Shown piece after piece: positions 1 to 11,102 of a DNA stretch of 64,000 bases. The position numbers and the translations under genes are program-made. The notes beneath the pieces are model-generated. The model was not told where the DNA came from and did not search any database. It was given only the letters and a program-made list of their open reading frames with translations. How positions within the stretch are numbered: the stretch's first letter is position 1; each line of letters opens with the position of its first letter. Origin of the DNA: Eupeodes corollae (lineage: Eukaryota > Arthropoda > Insecta > Diptera > Syrphidae); contig NC_079148.1 in the NCBI RefSeq assembly GCF_945859685.1, positions 9,734,001 through 9,798,000 of the forward strand. The letters are read 5' to 3'.

Positions 1-245
1 GTGGCGCAACAGTCCATGAAGAACCAGGGCCTAATGACTTACAACTCTCAACCATTCCTACAGTTTATTTGCGTAACCCGAACGGCTTATTTGAAAAAGA
101 ACTTTTTCATGACAAGGATTTCTTTTAGAGGATTTGTCAATTCCTCGCAAGAGGCAGTGCCCGTGAAAAAAGTTAGGTGGCACAGGCAGGGATTGAACCA
201 CTTGCATGACAGTCCAACGCACTAACCATCACGCTACGGGTACTA
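1..245 (-). mobile_element. tRNA-derived SINE, copy 1 (cut by window edge)
   Basis: Read on the minus strand, this begins with a tRNA-like head near 240 and ends with the family tail (gtggcgcaacagtcc on the plus strand) at the window edge. The B-box region (complement of gggattgaacc) is visible near 190-200, and the block 'cctcgcaagaggcagt' typical of all copies lies near 147-162. The far end and its target duplication lie outside the window. Assignment rests on near-identity with the six other copies in this window. Confidence 0.8.
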
Positions 246-599
246 CAATGGATCTGAACTAGATTTCAAATAATTTGATTCGAAGTAATGGGGAAGCGAA
301 TCACAAATATTTGAAGATCCGAAAATGTAGAACCATAGTAGTTCATCTGTTAAATACCATTTGACATCTTTTTACTATTAATAAATGACCATAAACATTT
401 TCCATTAATTTTTATATTTAATTCAATCGATAAAATATAATTTTTATATAGAAATTTGTTAAGAAGATCGAATTCTCGTGCTAACCGAATGTAATTATTT
501 TTTAAATCGATATTATTTTCGCAAGTGCGTATCCTTTTGTAATTCTTGTTTTTTTTTATTACTTAAAATACAAAAGCCTCTTGTTAAACCAAGGAGGCT
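246..599. other. AT-rich spacer, nothing recognised
   Basis: AT-rich sequence with no credible coding frame or repeat that I could match elsewhere in the window. Confidence 0.5.
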
Positions 600-1480
600 T
601 AGAGTTTTTATTAATGTTTTACTTTTGGGACATGCATATCAATAGCCGCTTTCAAATTATCAATGAAGAAATTATAAAAATCAAACAAATTCATAGAATT
701 ATAATTTAAGCGCCACGGAATACCCGACAAATAACTCGAAATGTCTGTGTAGTTAGCTTTTGCGTATTTAAATTTAAATGAATTACATTTTGTGACTTTG
801 AAATAATTATAGAATGAAAAATTAACAGCTGCATGATTTGGGTCATTATCATGCATGAAAATCCGGTGAAATGGCATTGACTTAAATGTAAATGGTTCCA
901 TATTGTTTATCCAATGTTCAAAAATAAAAATGTGTCCATCATACCATTTTTTGTGGTCAACGAACCCACACCATACCAAGAAAACGATTCCTAAACCATC
1001 TGGCTGCCTCCTCCATGTTTGACCATTTTCAAAGTATACTTTGGATTATAGATTAGACCTCTAGGCCGATGTACAATCGTTTTTCCGGTTTATCTTTGTT
1101 TCATCAGTCCATAAAACTCTTTTTATAAAATGTACATCTTTACTTAGAGGGGTTTCGCCAAATCAAAATATTTGAGCATCATCATTCTTGCGAGACAACT
1201 GCAAAGTTTAAGTTGAATATTTCGTTCATTTCGATCATGATGAAACGGCGTGGTTTAAATGATGGTCCTACCAACACGCGAAAAAGAAGAGAAGGGCTTT
1301 CGAATTGTATTTTTCAATTTCAATTGGGGATCAGCTTCAACAATTGCAAAATTTTAGTTGGAATCTTACCTTGTTCACTAAGATCAAAGATTAAACTTCT
1401 TCGTTCTGCGGAAGAATGTTGGTTTCAGTCCAAATTTTGTATCAACCTTCTCAATATTTGTAAAGCAATCAAAGTGAACA
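600..1480 (-). mobile_element. Degraded Tc1/mariner-type transposase relic
   Basis: On the minus strand a 122-residue open frame (979 down to 611) has the layout of a Tc1-family catalytic core. A VWCGF-like strand is followed by HDNDPNHAA, which matches the usual second-aspartate block, and then by a diverged PW...L block where the third catalytic residue should lie. Further upstream on the same strand (about 1440-1370) the translation RRSLIFDLSEQGKIPTK resembles the N-terminal helix-turn-helix of these transposases. Several frame breaks separate the two parts, so this is an old dead copy. It differs clearly from the Tc1-like element that follows it, and no terminal repeats were found. Confidence 0.55.
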
Positions 1481-1490
1481 AGTTTTTTGC

Positions 1491-3252
1491 GGAAATTATT
1501 TAAATAACGGAAATTCTTATAAAAAAATGATTATGTTGCATATAACGGTCTTTCGTTTTCATATTAGAGACTTTTAGTTTGAAGTTATACTCTACTCTTC
1601 CCGGTGACCACCCATTATTTTAAACTCTCTGGATATAGAGTGTTTATAAAAATAATAATTTTGATTTTTTAAATATTTTACTATAAAGTTTTAAGTATTT
1701 GTAACATACTAGCATAAAAAAAAATAAATTAGGTGGCGCAACAGTCCGTAAAGAGTCAGGGCCTAGTGACTTACAACTCTCAACCATTCCTGTGTGCGAG
1801 CAATTGCAGGATGTGTTTATATGCCGAATCAGAACGATTAATTTGAGAAAGCACTTTTTCATTAAAAGAATTACTCTTGGGAGAATTTGTTAACTCGTCG
1901 CAAGAGGCAGTACCTGTGAATAAAACTTTAGGTGGCACAGGCAGGGCTCGAACCCAAGACCTCTCGCATGACAGTCCAACGCACTTACCATAATATCAAG
2001 GGTACATACTAGCATATACAAAATTAATAATTAGCTCAAAAATAAAATATCAGACGGTCAAGACACTGCACCGAAGAAATTCGAAAATTGCGTTTGGAGG
2101 GAAAAACCTACCAAAATACTCAAGACATCCTAGGCTGCTCAGCAAAAATGGTCAGTAACGCCTTAAAATGTCAAAATAAACCGAAAACGCGAGGCTCAAA
2201 AAGGATGACTACTGAAAGAACTGACAGAAAAATTGTTCAGTTAGCAAAACAGAACCCTTACAGAGGCTTTAGGAAAATAAGAAATATATTTCAATTGTCT
2301 GTTAGCGCTGTCACAAAACGAAGATGTCTTTTAAAGGCGAAGTTACCAGCCCGAACTCCACGCAAGGTACCATTTTTGACGAAAAGACATGTGGCAAAGA
2401 GAATTGAGTATGTTTAAGCGCATAGAGATTGGGCAAAAGAGAAATGGAGAAATGTTCTGTGGAGCGATGAAAGCAAAGTCGTCCTTTTTGGGTCCAAAGG
2501 TCGTCAAGAATATGTGCGAAGACCCTAAACGCAGCATACGATCCACGGTACACCATCAAAATAGTGAAGGGAAAATTATGATATGGGCTTGATTTTAATA
2601 TTACGGGGTCGGGCCTATCTATCCCATCGGGCGTATAATGGATGCAACCAAGTATGTGAAAATTCTCGAGAAGATTATGGTACCCTACGCTGAAGAGGAA
2701 ACGCCGTTGGTTTGGGTATACCAACAAGACTATGACCCAAAGCATACGTCAATAAAGGCAAAATCATGGTTTGCGCAGAAGAATTTATATGTTATGGAGT
2801 GGCCCGCTCAATCCTCCGACCTTAACCCCATCGCAAATTTGTGGGGAGATGATAAGAACGCAATTCATAAAGCAAAACCCTAGAATTCTAAAGAATTGTG
2901 GGAAGCATTGCGTGATTTATTGAACGCAATACCAGTTAAGAGGTGTTAGGTTTTAGTGAACTCGATGCCACGAAGATGCGAAGCATAATAAAAAACAATG
3001 GTTATGCAACAAAGAACTACAGTTTTTCTTACGTAATCGATATAGTACTTTGTCATGCACTGCTATTTTTATGAACAACCATATATTTAAAAAACGGTTT
3101 TTACTGTGACAAAGCTAACGGTAAAAAATCGATAACACATCATTTTCTGTTATTATGAATAAAATATTTTAGTTTGTTATTAGAAGTTGAATAAAATATA
3201 TTATAACGTTGATATTGAAGGAATTTTTGTTTTATTTTTATGAACACAACTG
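1491..3252 (+). mobile_element. Tc1-like transposon (DD34E family), copy 1, inactive
   Basis: Transposase pieces are readable in order on the plus strand: a DNA-binding N-terminus (2088-2417), a WSDESK-type first-aspartate segment (about 2456-2500) and the C-terminal core (2638-2883). The core has QQDYDPKHTS followed, 34 residues after its Asp, by NPIANLW. Here the expected catalytic Glu of NPIENLW is Ala. Stops and frame changes break the gene. The right end carries a terminal repeat (complement CAGTTGTGTTCATAAAAATA, ending about 3252), the same as the left end of copy 2 at 41142. A second inner repeat, tgctatttttatgaaca, lies at about 3060-3078. The left end appears truncated. A SINE is inserted at 1717-2003. 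Confidence 0.8.
1717..2003 (-). mobile_element. tRNA-derived SINE, copy 2, inserted in the Tc1-like element
   Basis: Full-length copy on the minus strand flanked by a perfect 13-bp target-site duplication, acatactagcata, at 1704-1716 and 2004-2016. The tRNA-like head is at the right end (complement includes the B-box core ggttcgagccc) and the A-rich/AT tail at the left. The sequence on both sides belongs to the Tc1-like transposon, so this SINE inserted after that transposon. Confidence 0.9.
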
Positions 3253-4062
3253 TATGTTTATTCAAACAAAAGTCTTGTAACTTGAAAGACTAGGTATACA
3301 AAATAAGTACAAATTGATAAGTGTGATATTTTTGTGTCCATAGCTGTATGAATTAGCATTGTTATTGGAAAGCCGAATTCTTTTAAAAAATTTTATTAAC
3401 AAACTTAAATTTTACAAACCTTCACCTTCTACGATTGCAGACGCTGTTTTGCTCCAAGAAAAAAGAGGATAGGCATCTTAAATGATTCAATCAACTGTAG
3501 GTACTACACGATACGCTACGGCTACACCCCTTTATATGTAATTGAAGAAGCCTTCTTATGAATTGGAACTTAGCTATAGAAAGGAAACAGGTGTCTGCTT
3601 TAAATGTGTTATCTTTTATTTGTTATCAAGCTTTTGGCACGAATGACCTTAAAACAGAAATAAACTAAAAACAAAATTTGTGCAAACATTCTGTTTCTGA
3701 CAATTATTTAGCATCTGTAAAACAAAATCTAGAACTCGTAGTATGTTTTTCTAATGGGTACAAGGTCATTTGTTAGTTCAAGATGTCACTGAATTGCAAC
3801 TAAATTTTCATCATCGCATCATCTTGCTTTTGCTTTTTCTTTATTGAATTATTTCAAAGACACTACTTGGAAAAAAGTAAGATTTGTTACTGCTACATTA
3901 AAAAACTTATTAGAATTTATGATAGCATAGAAATGCATACACTTTTTTAACCTCTTGCTTATTCAACCAAACGAAACGACTGATAAGACAACACTTATAA
4001 TGTTATAATCTCTAGCAAATTGCGACACACATAATTTTTGTACAGTAATTAAAAACTCTCAC
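3253..4062. other. AT-rich non-coding stretch
   Basis: No repeat or coding exon recognised. If the RUN-domain exon at 4063-4263 is real, this is the start of its first intron. I looked for a continuing exon on the minus strand and found none. Confidence 0.4.
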
Positions 4063-4263
4063 CAAGCTCAACTGAAGCCCATCGGATATAATTGCAGCAA
4101 TATCTTTTTGTATCCCAAAATACAAATCATCCCATCCGTCGTCGTCGTCGTCTGATTCGGATTGATGCCGTTTATCTAGAAACCACAATTCAATCGATTT
4201 TCTTAAATTAACTAAAAGTATTTGATGATTAATTTGTGGTTGTAAAGGAACAGACGATTGCAT
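4063..4263 (-). CDS. First coding exon of a RUN-domain protein, Rubicon-like (partial)
   Basis: The minus strand opens at ATG 4263 and reads 67 codons to a canonical donor (ttg|gtgaga, intron beginning at 4062). The peptide contains HQILLVNLRKSIELW, then an acidic insert (SDDDDDGWDD), then LYFGIQKDIAAIISDGLQ. This spacing resembles the start of the RUN domain in Rubicon proteins, autophagy and endosome regulators that bind the class III PI3-kinase complex: LL.NL+..+E, then W..+Y.G++.D+..I+..GL. Only this exon was found; the rest must lie toward or beyond the left edge, past the transposons. Assignment from memory of the family pattern is tentative. Other RUN-domain proteins remain possible. 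Confidence 0.4.
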
Positions 4264-5739
4264 TTTTAATGTTTTTTTAAAGATGTGTTTTTGCCTTTTT
4301 TTATGTTTATTTGTTTGTTTTTTTTTTTAGATGATTTTTGTTAAAGTTATTTAGAAAGTTGCAGAATGAGTTTTGGCAAATGGTTTTCAATTTTATCTAT
4401 TTTGTTTGGGTGCACTCCATTTTGATTTAATGTTTAGTATGCGTTATGAATCCACGCCAAACTTCTTCGAATTGTTAATAATTTGTCTTATCAATTACAC
4501 TGAGCTGAGGTTATTTTTCATAATTAATTTAATAAAAATTTAGAGAATAATCAACAAATTATACACAGCCAGGCGAACATCGAACATGACATCACAACAC
4601 AACACAAGAAGAACACAAACAACAACACAACATTTGGAGTTTTGACATTTCGCTTTTGTTAATTTTAAGCATAAAGCTTTGGTGCGTTCTTTTTTCTAAA
4701 GCAAATCATAGGATGTGTTCGAAGAATGAGCACTTTTGTCATTCCTTAAGCTCTTTAGGGGGTTTCACACTTTTTTGATTTCCGTGGATTATAGGAAATT
4801 TGTATTCTTAAAGTTAAGTTGATGGTTAATATTATAGAAACATGTTTTAGATCAATAGATTTAAAATTTGTTTATTTATTTATCTATAAAATAATAAGGA
4901 TTGAAACTCTTGATTTAGGGCATTAGTGTAGCAAAACCATTTAATGGAGTGTTAATTAGAAACAAATTAACATAATTTCATAAATATTTACAGGCTAAGT
5001 TAAATTAGGAATATTTCTTTACTAGTAAAAAATTGTATTCATAAAACGTATACAACGCTGAATAGAGATAATTACTGTCTACAATTGTGTATCCATAATT
5101 GAAATTGAAAATGAATAAAAACGCCCTTTCAATTTGCCTCCTTTTCAAATGATTTTTATAATTTAAATCGAGTTATACCAATTTGGAGAAAGAGAAAAGT
5201 ATTTAAAAAAACATGTAATGCAATGTCCTAAGCCTAGCCATATACGACCAAGCCAAAATCTATCGTGTGCGGAGAAACTAAGGTGGCTTGGCTTGAGACT
5301 GCTGTTCCATTTGGATTTTTATCAAGTCAATAATCAACGAGCTAAGGCTTGGTTCTATCGTATGTGGGAGTTTCATCTGATTACAAAATTCAGCTTGCCA
5401 CCGAACAACTATTCAAACTTCGTCTTATTCATATAATAATTGAAGGAAACACATCCTTCATTTCTCATTTTCTATTATAATTTTGATTTTCTAATCATAT
5501 TTTTAACTAAAAAATTTCGTAACTTTCGTTTATTTAGTTTGGATATACAAACATATATTTTCATATGAGCAAATATGAAAACAATCAATTTGTCAAAGTG
5601 GTTCTGGCTCTGTCATGTTCGCATTCATATGTCTCGGTAGTGTATGGCTGGATTCATAAATATAGAATTTAAAAATAAAAATAGCTATCATTTTGAGCCA
5701 CAACCTTTATTTATATTTGCTTTTTGTTGATATATGACA
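4264..5739. other. Upstream and intergenic DNA, nothing recognised
   Basis: AT-rich. A run of CAACAACACAA-like simple sequence lies near 4588-4640, just upstream of the RUN-like exon. A 72-codon open frame at 5218-5436 shows no domain, splice support or repeat match and is probably chance. Confidence 0.4.
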
Positions 5740-6720
5740 TATCTTACAAAATTAATTAAAATTTAAAGCATTTTTGTAACTGACAGTGCAACTGTGAAAT
5801 TCTCACGCTTTTGTTTAGGTTAGCGTCATCTATTCCTTAACGATACTAGCCCTTCTGTAGGCTTAGCGGAAATGTGGAGAAACTTTTGAAGTTACATTTT
5901 TTACTTTGTCAAAATTTATAAAAATGGATGTCCACAGTTTCCTTGACAAACAAATATTAAGTTACTTTTAATGCTGGTTGATAATGCTGGTGGATAAAAG
6001 AAAATACAGATTTAGGGTGAATCCATTTCTCGAAGTAAGAGAACTTCATGATTAGGAAGAGCGCCTACTCAAGGAATTACTATTTTATAATTTAATCGAT
6101 AAGAAATTTCAATTCTAAAAAAGACTGGACAATGGACGCTCACCACTACATACAGCACAAACGTAAAATTTGTTGACAGGATTTTGATCCGCTCGAAAAA
6201 TCCAAACTGCGATGACCGGATCATGGACTGGATGTTAGATTGTTGGTCTCTATTGGAATATCTGATGACAGGCCGATAGTCCTGCCATCGGAAATGTTCA
6301 ATAGAGACCAAAAGTTAGTAGGCATAAGTATATTCACGCATTTCAAGCAATTTTCCTAAACATTCATTTTTGGATTGGTTATTACAAATTCTTTTATTCA
6401 AGTTTAATACATATTTCAGTTTTCAATAACTTGACCGCATTTTAAAGGTTCTTTTGATAAAATTGTACTAAAAAAAACTAGATTCATAAAAAAGTCCAAA
6501 TAAATCAATGAAATCAGTTTTCAGTTTCCTTTACATTCAACCCTTATATTGAATCAACTATTCTGTTCATATTATTTTGATACCCCAGCTATTTTTTACA
6601 GTTATTCATCTACACGTAAAGTACTTTAATAAGAGTTATTTAAATACGCATCAGTCTAATATTAAACGTAGCCAATGTGAACACTACCCTTACTACGTTT
6701 CTACCGGGCACTAAACCGAG
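5740..6720. repeat. Diverged duplication, unit 1 (partner at 7320-8410)
   Basis: Three blocks recur in the same order and orientation about 1.6 kb downstream. They are a block around 5765-5960 (partner about 7335-7520), a block around 6375-6545 (partner about 7627-7745) and the string tctaatattaaacgtagcc at about 6655 (partner 8361). The two units are clearly diverged, with many substitutions and indels. Unit 1 is interrupted by the inverted-repeat element at about 5975-6320, which unit 2 lacks. Origin (segmental duplication or two copies of one transposon) is not resolved. Confidence 0.65.
5975..6320 (-). mobile_element. Inverted-repeat non-autonomous element, copy A
   Basis: The segment ttggtctctattggaat (about 6243) and its near-complement aatgttcaatagagacca (about 6293-6311) form an imperfect hairpin. 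The adjoining sequence aatccaaactgcgatgaccg is shared with copies at about 19460-20170 (opposite orientation) and 50780-51205. No coding capacity was recognised, so it is called a MITE-like repeat. Confidence 0.6.
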
Positions 6721-7319
6721 ATTTAGCTAGATTTGTCACAAATCTCCTTTAAATCACAGCGTATAAGTTTGAACAATAATTTTATTAAAAGTAGTAAGGT
6801 CGATTTTGAGAATTTGTCTGTCTTGTGTAACACGTAGATAATTCTCTCTGTTCCCTAAGTCCAATTGAAATCAAGAGTTTATATTTTTAATAAAGTTATT
6901 ATTTACACAAAGTTGCTTAAATGAGTTTAACCGCTGTTTCTGTTTAGCCAAGTGAATATGTTGAAAGAACGTTTTTGTTACTCAAATTATCGAACATTTT
7001 TTTTCGTTTTTGAAAAATATGACCCAAATGGAATTAAAAATTACAATTTGACCAAGTGAAAAAATAATGACCAAAATTGGTCACACATGACCAATGTGGC
7101 ACTCGTGGGTTGGGTAAACCAAGCTAGCCACGAAACTAGAAATAAAAGATATCTGTCAAATTAATGCACAGACTTAAATATTCGAAAAGTCTTCGTGTAA
7201 TAATGCGCGCATCACCGAATGACACATTAAAACAAAATAGCCGATTAATGCGCATTAAAAACATGCTCTGTGTAATACTGGACTAATTGGAATAGATTTT
7301 TCCGTTTCTATATTCTTTT

Positions 7320-8410
7320 GACATAATTATAATTTAAAGCATTTGTGTGACTGACAAAGCAACTGTAAGATTCTTACACTTTTGTTTAGGTTGATGTAAT
7401 CTATTTCTTAAGGATACTAGGCCTTTTGTAGGCTTAGAGGAAATATGGAGAAGCTTTTGAACTTTATTTTTTAATTTTGTAAAACTTTATAATAAAAGAT
7501 GTCCTCAGTTTTCTTCACAAAAAAAATATTAAATTGCTTTGTGTTTTCTATAAAATCATTAAATCATTTAGTTCAGAAGTGATTATATTTTCATTTTCGA
7601 GTTATCGTTTGGTTAACGTGGTTTTCTGGTTATTACAAATTCTTTTGTTCAAATTTAATACATATTCCAGGTTTCATTAACTTCAACAAAAGTCAAAATA
7701 AATCAATGAAATCAATTTTAAGTTTCCTTTACATTCAACCATATGTTGAATCAGCCGTTCTGTTAAAAAGCCAAGTATACCAGAAATTCTTGGATAGCTT
7801 TCCATATCATTTTTGATATCCCAGCTATTTTTCTCAAGTTACACGTAAAGTACTTACAAAAGAGTTCTTCAAATACAGCGTCATATGGGAAATAATTACA
7901 TAAAGTTCCGACCGGTACCCGTCCTACCTGAAACACCCTCAAAAATTTATTCGAGGTGAACTCTCTCAAATTCCGTATCGGTGAATACATGTGAGTGGTG
8001 GAAAAAAATCAAAATGTCTGATTGGATTCTTGTTAAAAATGACAGTTCCACAATTTTGATTTCAAAAACAAAACATTCAATTTGAGGTTCTACAAGTAAG
8101 TTTTTGTAAATTACTTTGTTTTGTCTAAATATTTAATAGAATCTATTTCTTTTCAGATCAAAAACCTTAACAATCAAGAGCTTCAATTGTATTTAATTGG
8201 AAAAACAACAGACCAGAAACTAGAAGAAAACAATGACACTTATTCTACTCGGAGTTCAAGTAGGTACTTTTAAAAAAAGGATCTCGTAAACAAAAGAATA
8301 TTTTAGTTATTTATTTTAGCTATGGATTATTCAAATAATATACTTGACTAGCGCCTCTATGGATCTAATATTAAACGTAGCCGATGTGAACACTACCCTT
8401 ATTCATAATA
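7320..8410. repeat. Diverged duplication, unit 2
   Basis: Partner of 5740-6720 (block correspondence given there). It runs up to and through the stretch where a possible small gene (8004-8352) is read, so parts of that gene call may simply be repeat sequence. Its 7740-7870 part also resembles the MITE family at 25459-25933 (gttgaatca..gttctgt, then gaaattctt and cagct). Confidence 0.6.
8004..8352 (+). CDS. Possible small three-exon gene, frame broken (hypothetical)
   Basis: Three pieces look spliced. The first runs from ATG (about 8014) to a donor caa|gtaagt near 8096. Exon 2 is 8157-8259, bounded by ttttcag and caa|gtaggt. Exon 3 runs from about 8323 after ttattttag to TAG at about 8352. 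Exons 2 and 3 join in frame to give IKNLNNQELQLYLIGKTTDQ and onward to a stop after MDYSNNILD. The ATG frame of exon 1 (MSDWILVKNDSST) meets TGA just before its donor. The frame that does match exon 2 is offset by one base across an A-run. This may be a sequencing indel, a pseudogene, or chance splice-like signals in duplicated DNA. No family was recognised. Confidence 0.25.
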
Positions 8411-8549
8411 AATTTGAACAAATCAAACATACTTCTCACATGCTAGCTGTCATTTTCTGACAATTGAGCTGACAGATTCATGTTTTATAAAAATTAAATT
8501 TTAGGTGCTCTTCATTTCTGTCTTCAAAAGGTTATTTTTTTTTAAAAAA

Positions 8550-9869
8550 ATGTCCATAATATCAAGAAATGCAGGTTTATTAAGAAATCTAATGATTGAC
8601 TTCTCTCGATTAAGGTATTTCTTTAATTTGTTACAATTTACATACAAAAATTATCCCTTTTTAATTTAAGAGTATCTCCAGCTCTTACACAAGTCCGTGA
8701 AAAAGGTCACTTAAACAGACCGCGACTCCGTAATCCCTATTGGTTTGTTCGTAAAAATCGTGTAGTAAGTATTAGATAACTCTTTTGCCGGCTCAGATCA
8801 TTTTTATTTATGAAATTTTTAAAATTCACAGATCCATGATGATAACATAACCCCAGAAAACAAAGTTTTCGTCAAAGAAATTATTCACGATACTTTCGGA
8901 CCTCCTGCAATAATAAAAGGAGTCCAGACTTATGATCAAACCAATAAGTTGAGTCTGCTGAAAGCCGAAGAACAGGTAAATGTCGAATGGACACCTCAAG
9001 TTCGACGAACTGGATTGCTTGCCCGCAAAATTGGACAATATCCACTTTGGTTGAAGAACGGCCGACGGATAAGAACAACTTTGCTCCAGGTAGTCGATAA
9101 TCATGTCATCAAATACGTACCACCAGAGGAATACCAACCAACACGAGTACCCAAAGTTACAAATATCAAGAAATTCGGTTGCTTATTGGTGGGTGCTGAG
9201 AGTGCAGATCCATCATTGCTTACCAAAGAATACTGCGGGCTGTTTAAAGATTCTGGAGTTATGCCGAAGAAGAATATCGCCAGATTCTTAGTTACACCAA
9301 GTGCGGCTATCAATCCTGGAACCCGGCTAGATGTGACTCATTTTCGCGTTGGTGACTTTGTCGATGTGAGGGGAAAGACGTAAGTAATGAATTAAAGTAT
9401 GGCGCCATTTCTCATATAACTAATTTCATCCTTTAGCGTAGATCATGGTTTCCAAGGTGTAGTCAAACGTCACGGTTTCAAGGGTATGCCAGCATCTCAC
9501 GGTGTGACAAAGACACATCGTCGCCCCGGTAACATTGGTGGTGGCGGTGAAAAGGGTCGAGTTTGGCCAGGAACAAAATTACCCGGTCACATGGGTAACC
9601 GATTCAGAAAAATCAAAGGTCTGAGAATATGGCGCATTAATACCAAATACAATGTCATGTGGGTCTCAGGAAGTTCTGTCCCTGGAGTAACCAATGGTCT
9701 TGTCTATATTTACGATACTATTTTACCACGAAGAAAACCACAAGGCAACGGACCACCCGTGCCAACAAATCTAAACTTCGAAAACGAAGGATTACCAGAA
9801 GACATTTGGTTTGAAGATGTGCATTGCTTCAAAGAACCTACCATAACATACGAAGTTGATGAGAAGTAA
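8550..9869 (+). CDS. mRpL3: Mitochondrial ribosomal protein uL3m (mRpL3)
   Basis: Four exons join in frame (8550-8614, 8671-8764, 8832-9379, 9437-9869) into a 379-residue protein, close to the usual size of fly mRpL3. All introns are 56-67 bp with GT..AG ends. The N-terminus (MSIISRNAGLLRNLMIDFSR) is basic and lacks acidic residues near the start, as expected for mitochondrial import. The ribosomal L3 core includes RTGLLARKIGQYPLW, then TRLDVTHFRVGDFVDVRGKT and, across the last junction, the conserved loop GFQGVVKRHGFKGMPASHG, followed by HRRPGNIGGGGEKGRVWPGT. The protein binds 23S-type rRNA near the peptidyl-transferase centre of the large mitoribosomal subunit. A polyadenylation signal (aataaa) lies at about 9902. 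The gene converges on the LACTB2-like gene. Confidence 0.96.
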
Positions 9870-9947
9870 TCCCAAAAATTAAAACACAACTAATTGTTAA
9901 GAAATAAAAAAAAAAACATGTTAAACTTTATTTGTCCTTGATCATTT

Positions 9948-11102
9948 TCATTTCGATTTTATCCTCCAACGGATTTCGGTATCATCAACATCTTCGGCAC
10001 CAACTATCTCGAGGATATTGTCTTTTTTTAGTTTCTGTACGTGATGTCCGACGTTGTAAGCTGCTGCTGGCCAAAGTTTCTCTGGAGTTTCCTTATAAAC
10101 AGTTTTTACAACATCCATAGTCGTGTAATCGTTTGGAGCTCCGTCCTGGAAGAACTTTATGATTTGTGCTTCTCTTTGGTTACGATGGTTTATGTAGTAT
10201 TCAATTCTGTCAATTGGATCCTAAAATTGAGTAATAATTAGAAATATGTTCAAACTTAAGAAAAGGGTTTATAAATTATGTACTTCAATAATATTTCCAT
10301 GTCCAGGATATATTATGGACGGTTTGATTTTTAAAATATGATCCAAACTCTTCATGTAGTCGTATAGATCTTCAAAAACTGCAGTTCCCTCACCTAAAAT
10401 GATTGTCATTCAACTTTGGCAATTAATTTCAAATCAATTGAACTTACCTAATATACAATCGCCACTAAAAACAGCACCTTCTTGATTTGTAAGTATTACA
10501 TGGTCAGTTGTGTGCCCAGGTGTATGGACAATTTTCACACTAGCTCCCTCAACAGAAAACTCTTGTCCATTAGTGAGTTTGTGTACTTTGACATCTTCTG
10601 GAATTTCTGGACAAATGTCGACGGCGTCAGTTCTTGGAAACTTCCAAATGTCACACACTAAAAGTTATTACATCAACTGTATCATGTTTCGCCCAAACTT
10701 GACAACTTTTAGAAGAACTGGTTATTAGTTCTAATTACCTGGTCGTGATAGTTTCAAAACGTCTTTTACTCCACCAACATGATCATGATGCCAGTGTGTT
10801 AATATAACTGTGCTTATGGTAGCTTTTTCTTCGTCTAAAACTGATTTTAAATTCTTTACATATTCGGGAACAGCTTCATCACCAGTATCGATAAGAATTC
10901 GTCTGGGTTAAGAATGTTTAAAAGTTGACATTTTTACTCAAAGACATTTCTTATGTGCAACGATTTATTGGGAAACTTACTTTTTGCCAGTTCCAAGTAG
11001 ATATGTATTTGTGCCTTGTAATGTCATTGGCCCAGGATTACATCCTAAGACTCGAATTATTGAAGCCGAAAGTCGGGAAATATTTGGAATCTTTTGAGCC
11101 AT
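9948..11102 (-). CDS. LACTB2: LACTB2-like metallo-beta-lactamase-fold endoribonuclease
   Basis: Five exons on the minus strand (11102-10981, 10902-10739, 10657-10448, 10393-10284, 10220-9948) join in frame to 292 residues; human LACTB2 has 288. The N-terminus contains VLGCNPGPMTLQGTNTYL, a family signature. Metal ligands are all present: H77, H79, D81 and H82 in THWHHDHVGG, H144 in HTPGHTTDH, D162 in FSGDC and H197 in YPGHG. GEGTAVFEDLYDYM is also family-typical. The human protein is a mitochondrial-matrix single-strand-specific endoribonuclease, and that role is inferred here by homology. The 3' end lies 78 bp from the mRpL3 stop, so the 3' UTRs probably overlap or nearly touch. The complement of aataaa (tttatt) lies near 9927. 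Confidence 0.95.

Noticed and set aside
5218..5436. 72-codon frame with ordinary-looking composition
   Set aside because: No recognisable family, no splice support, and isolated in intergenic DNA.
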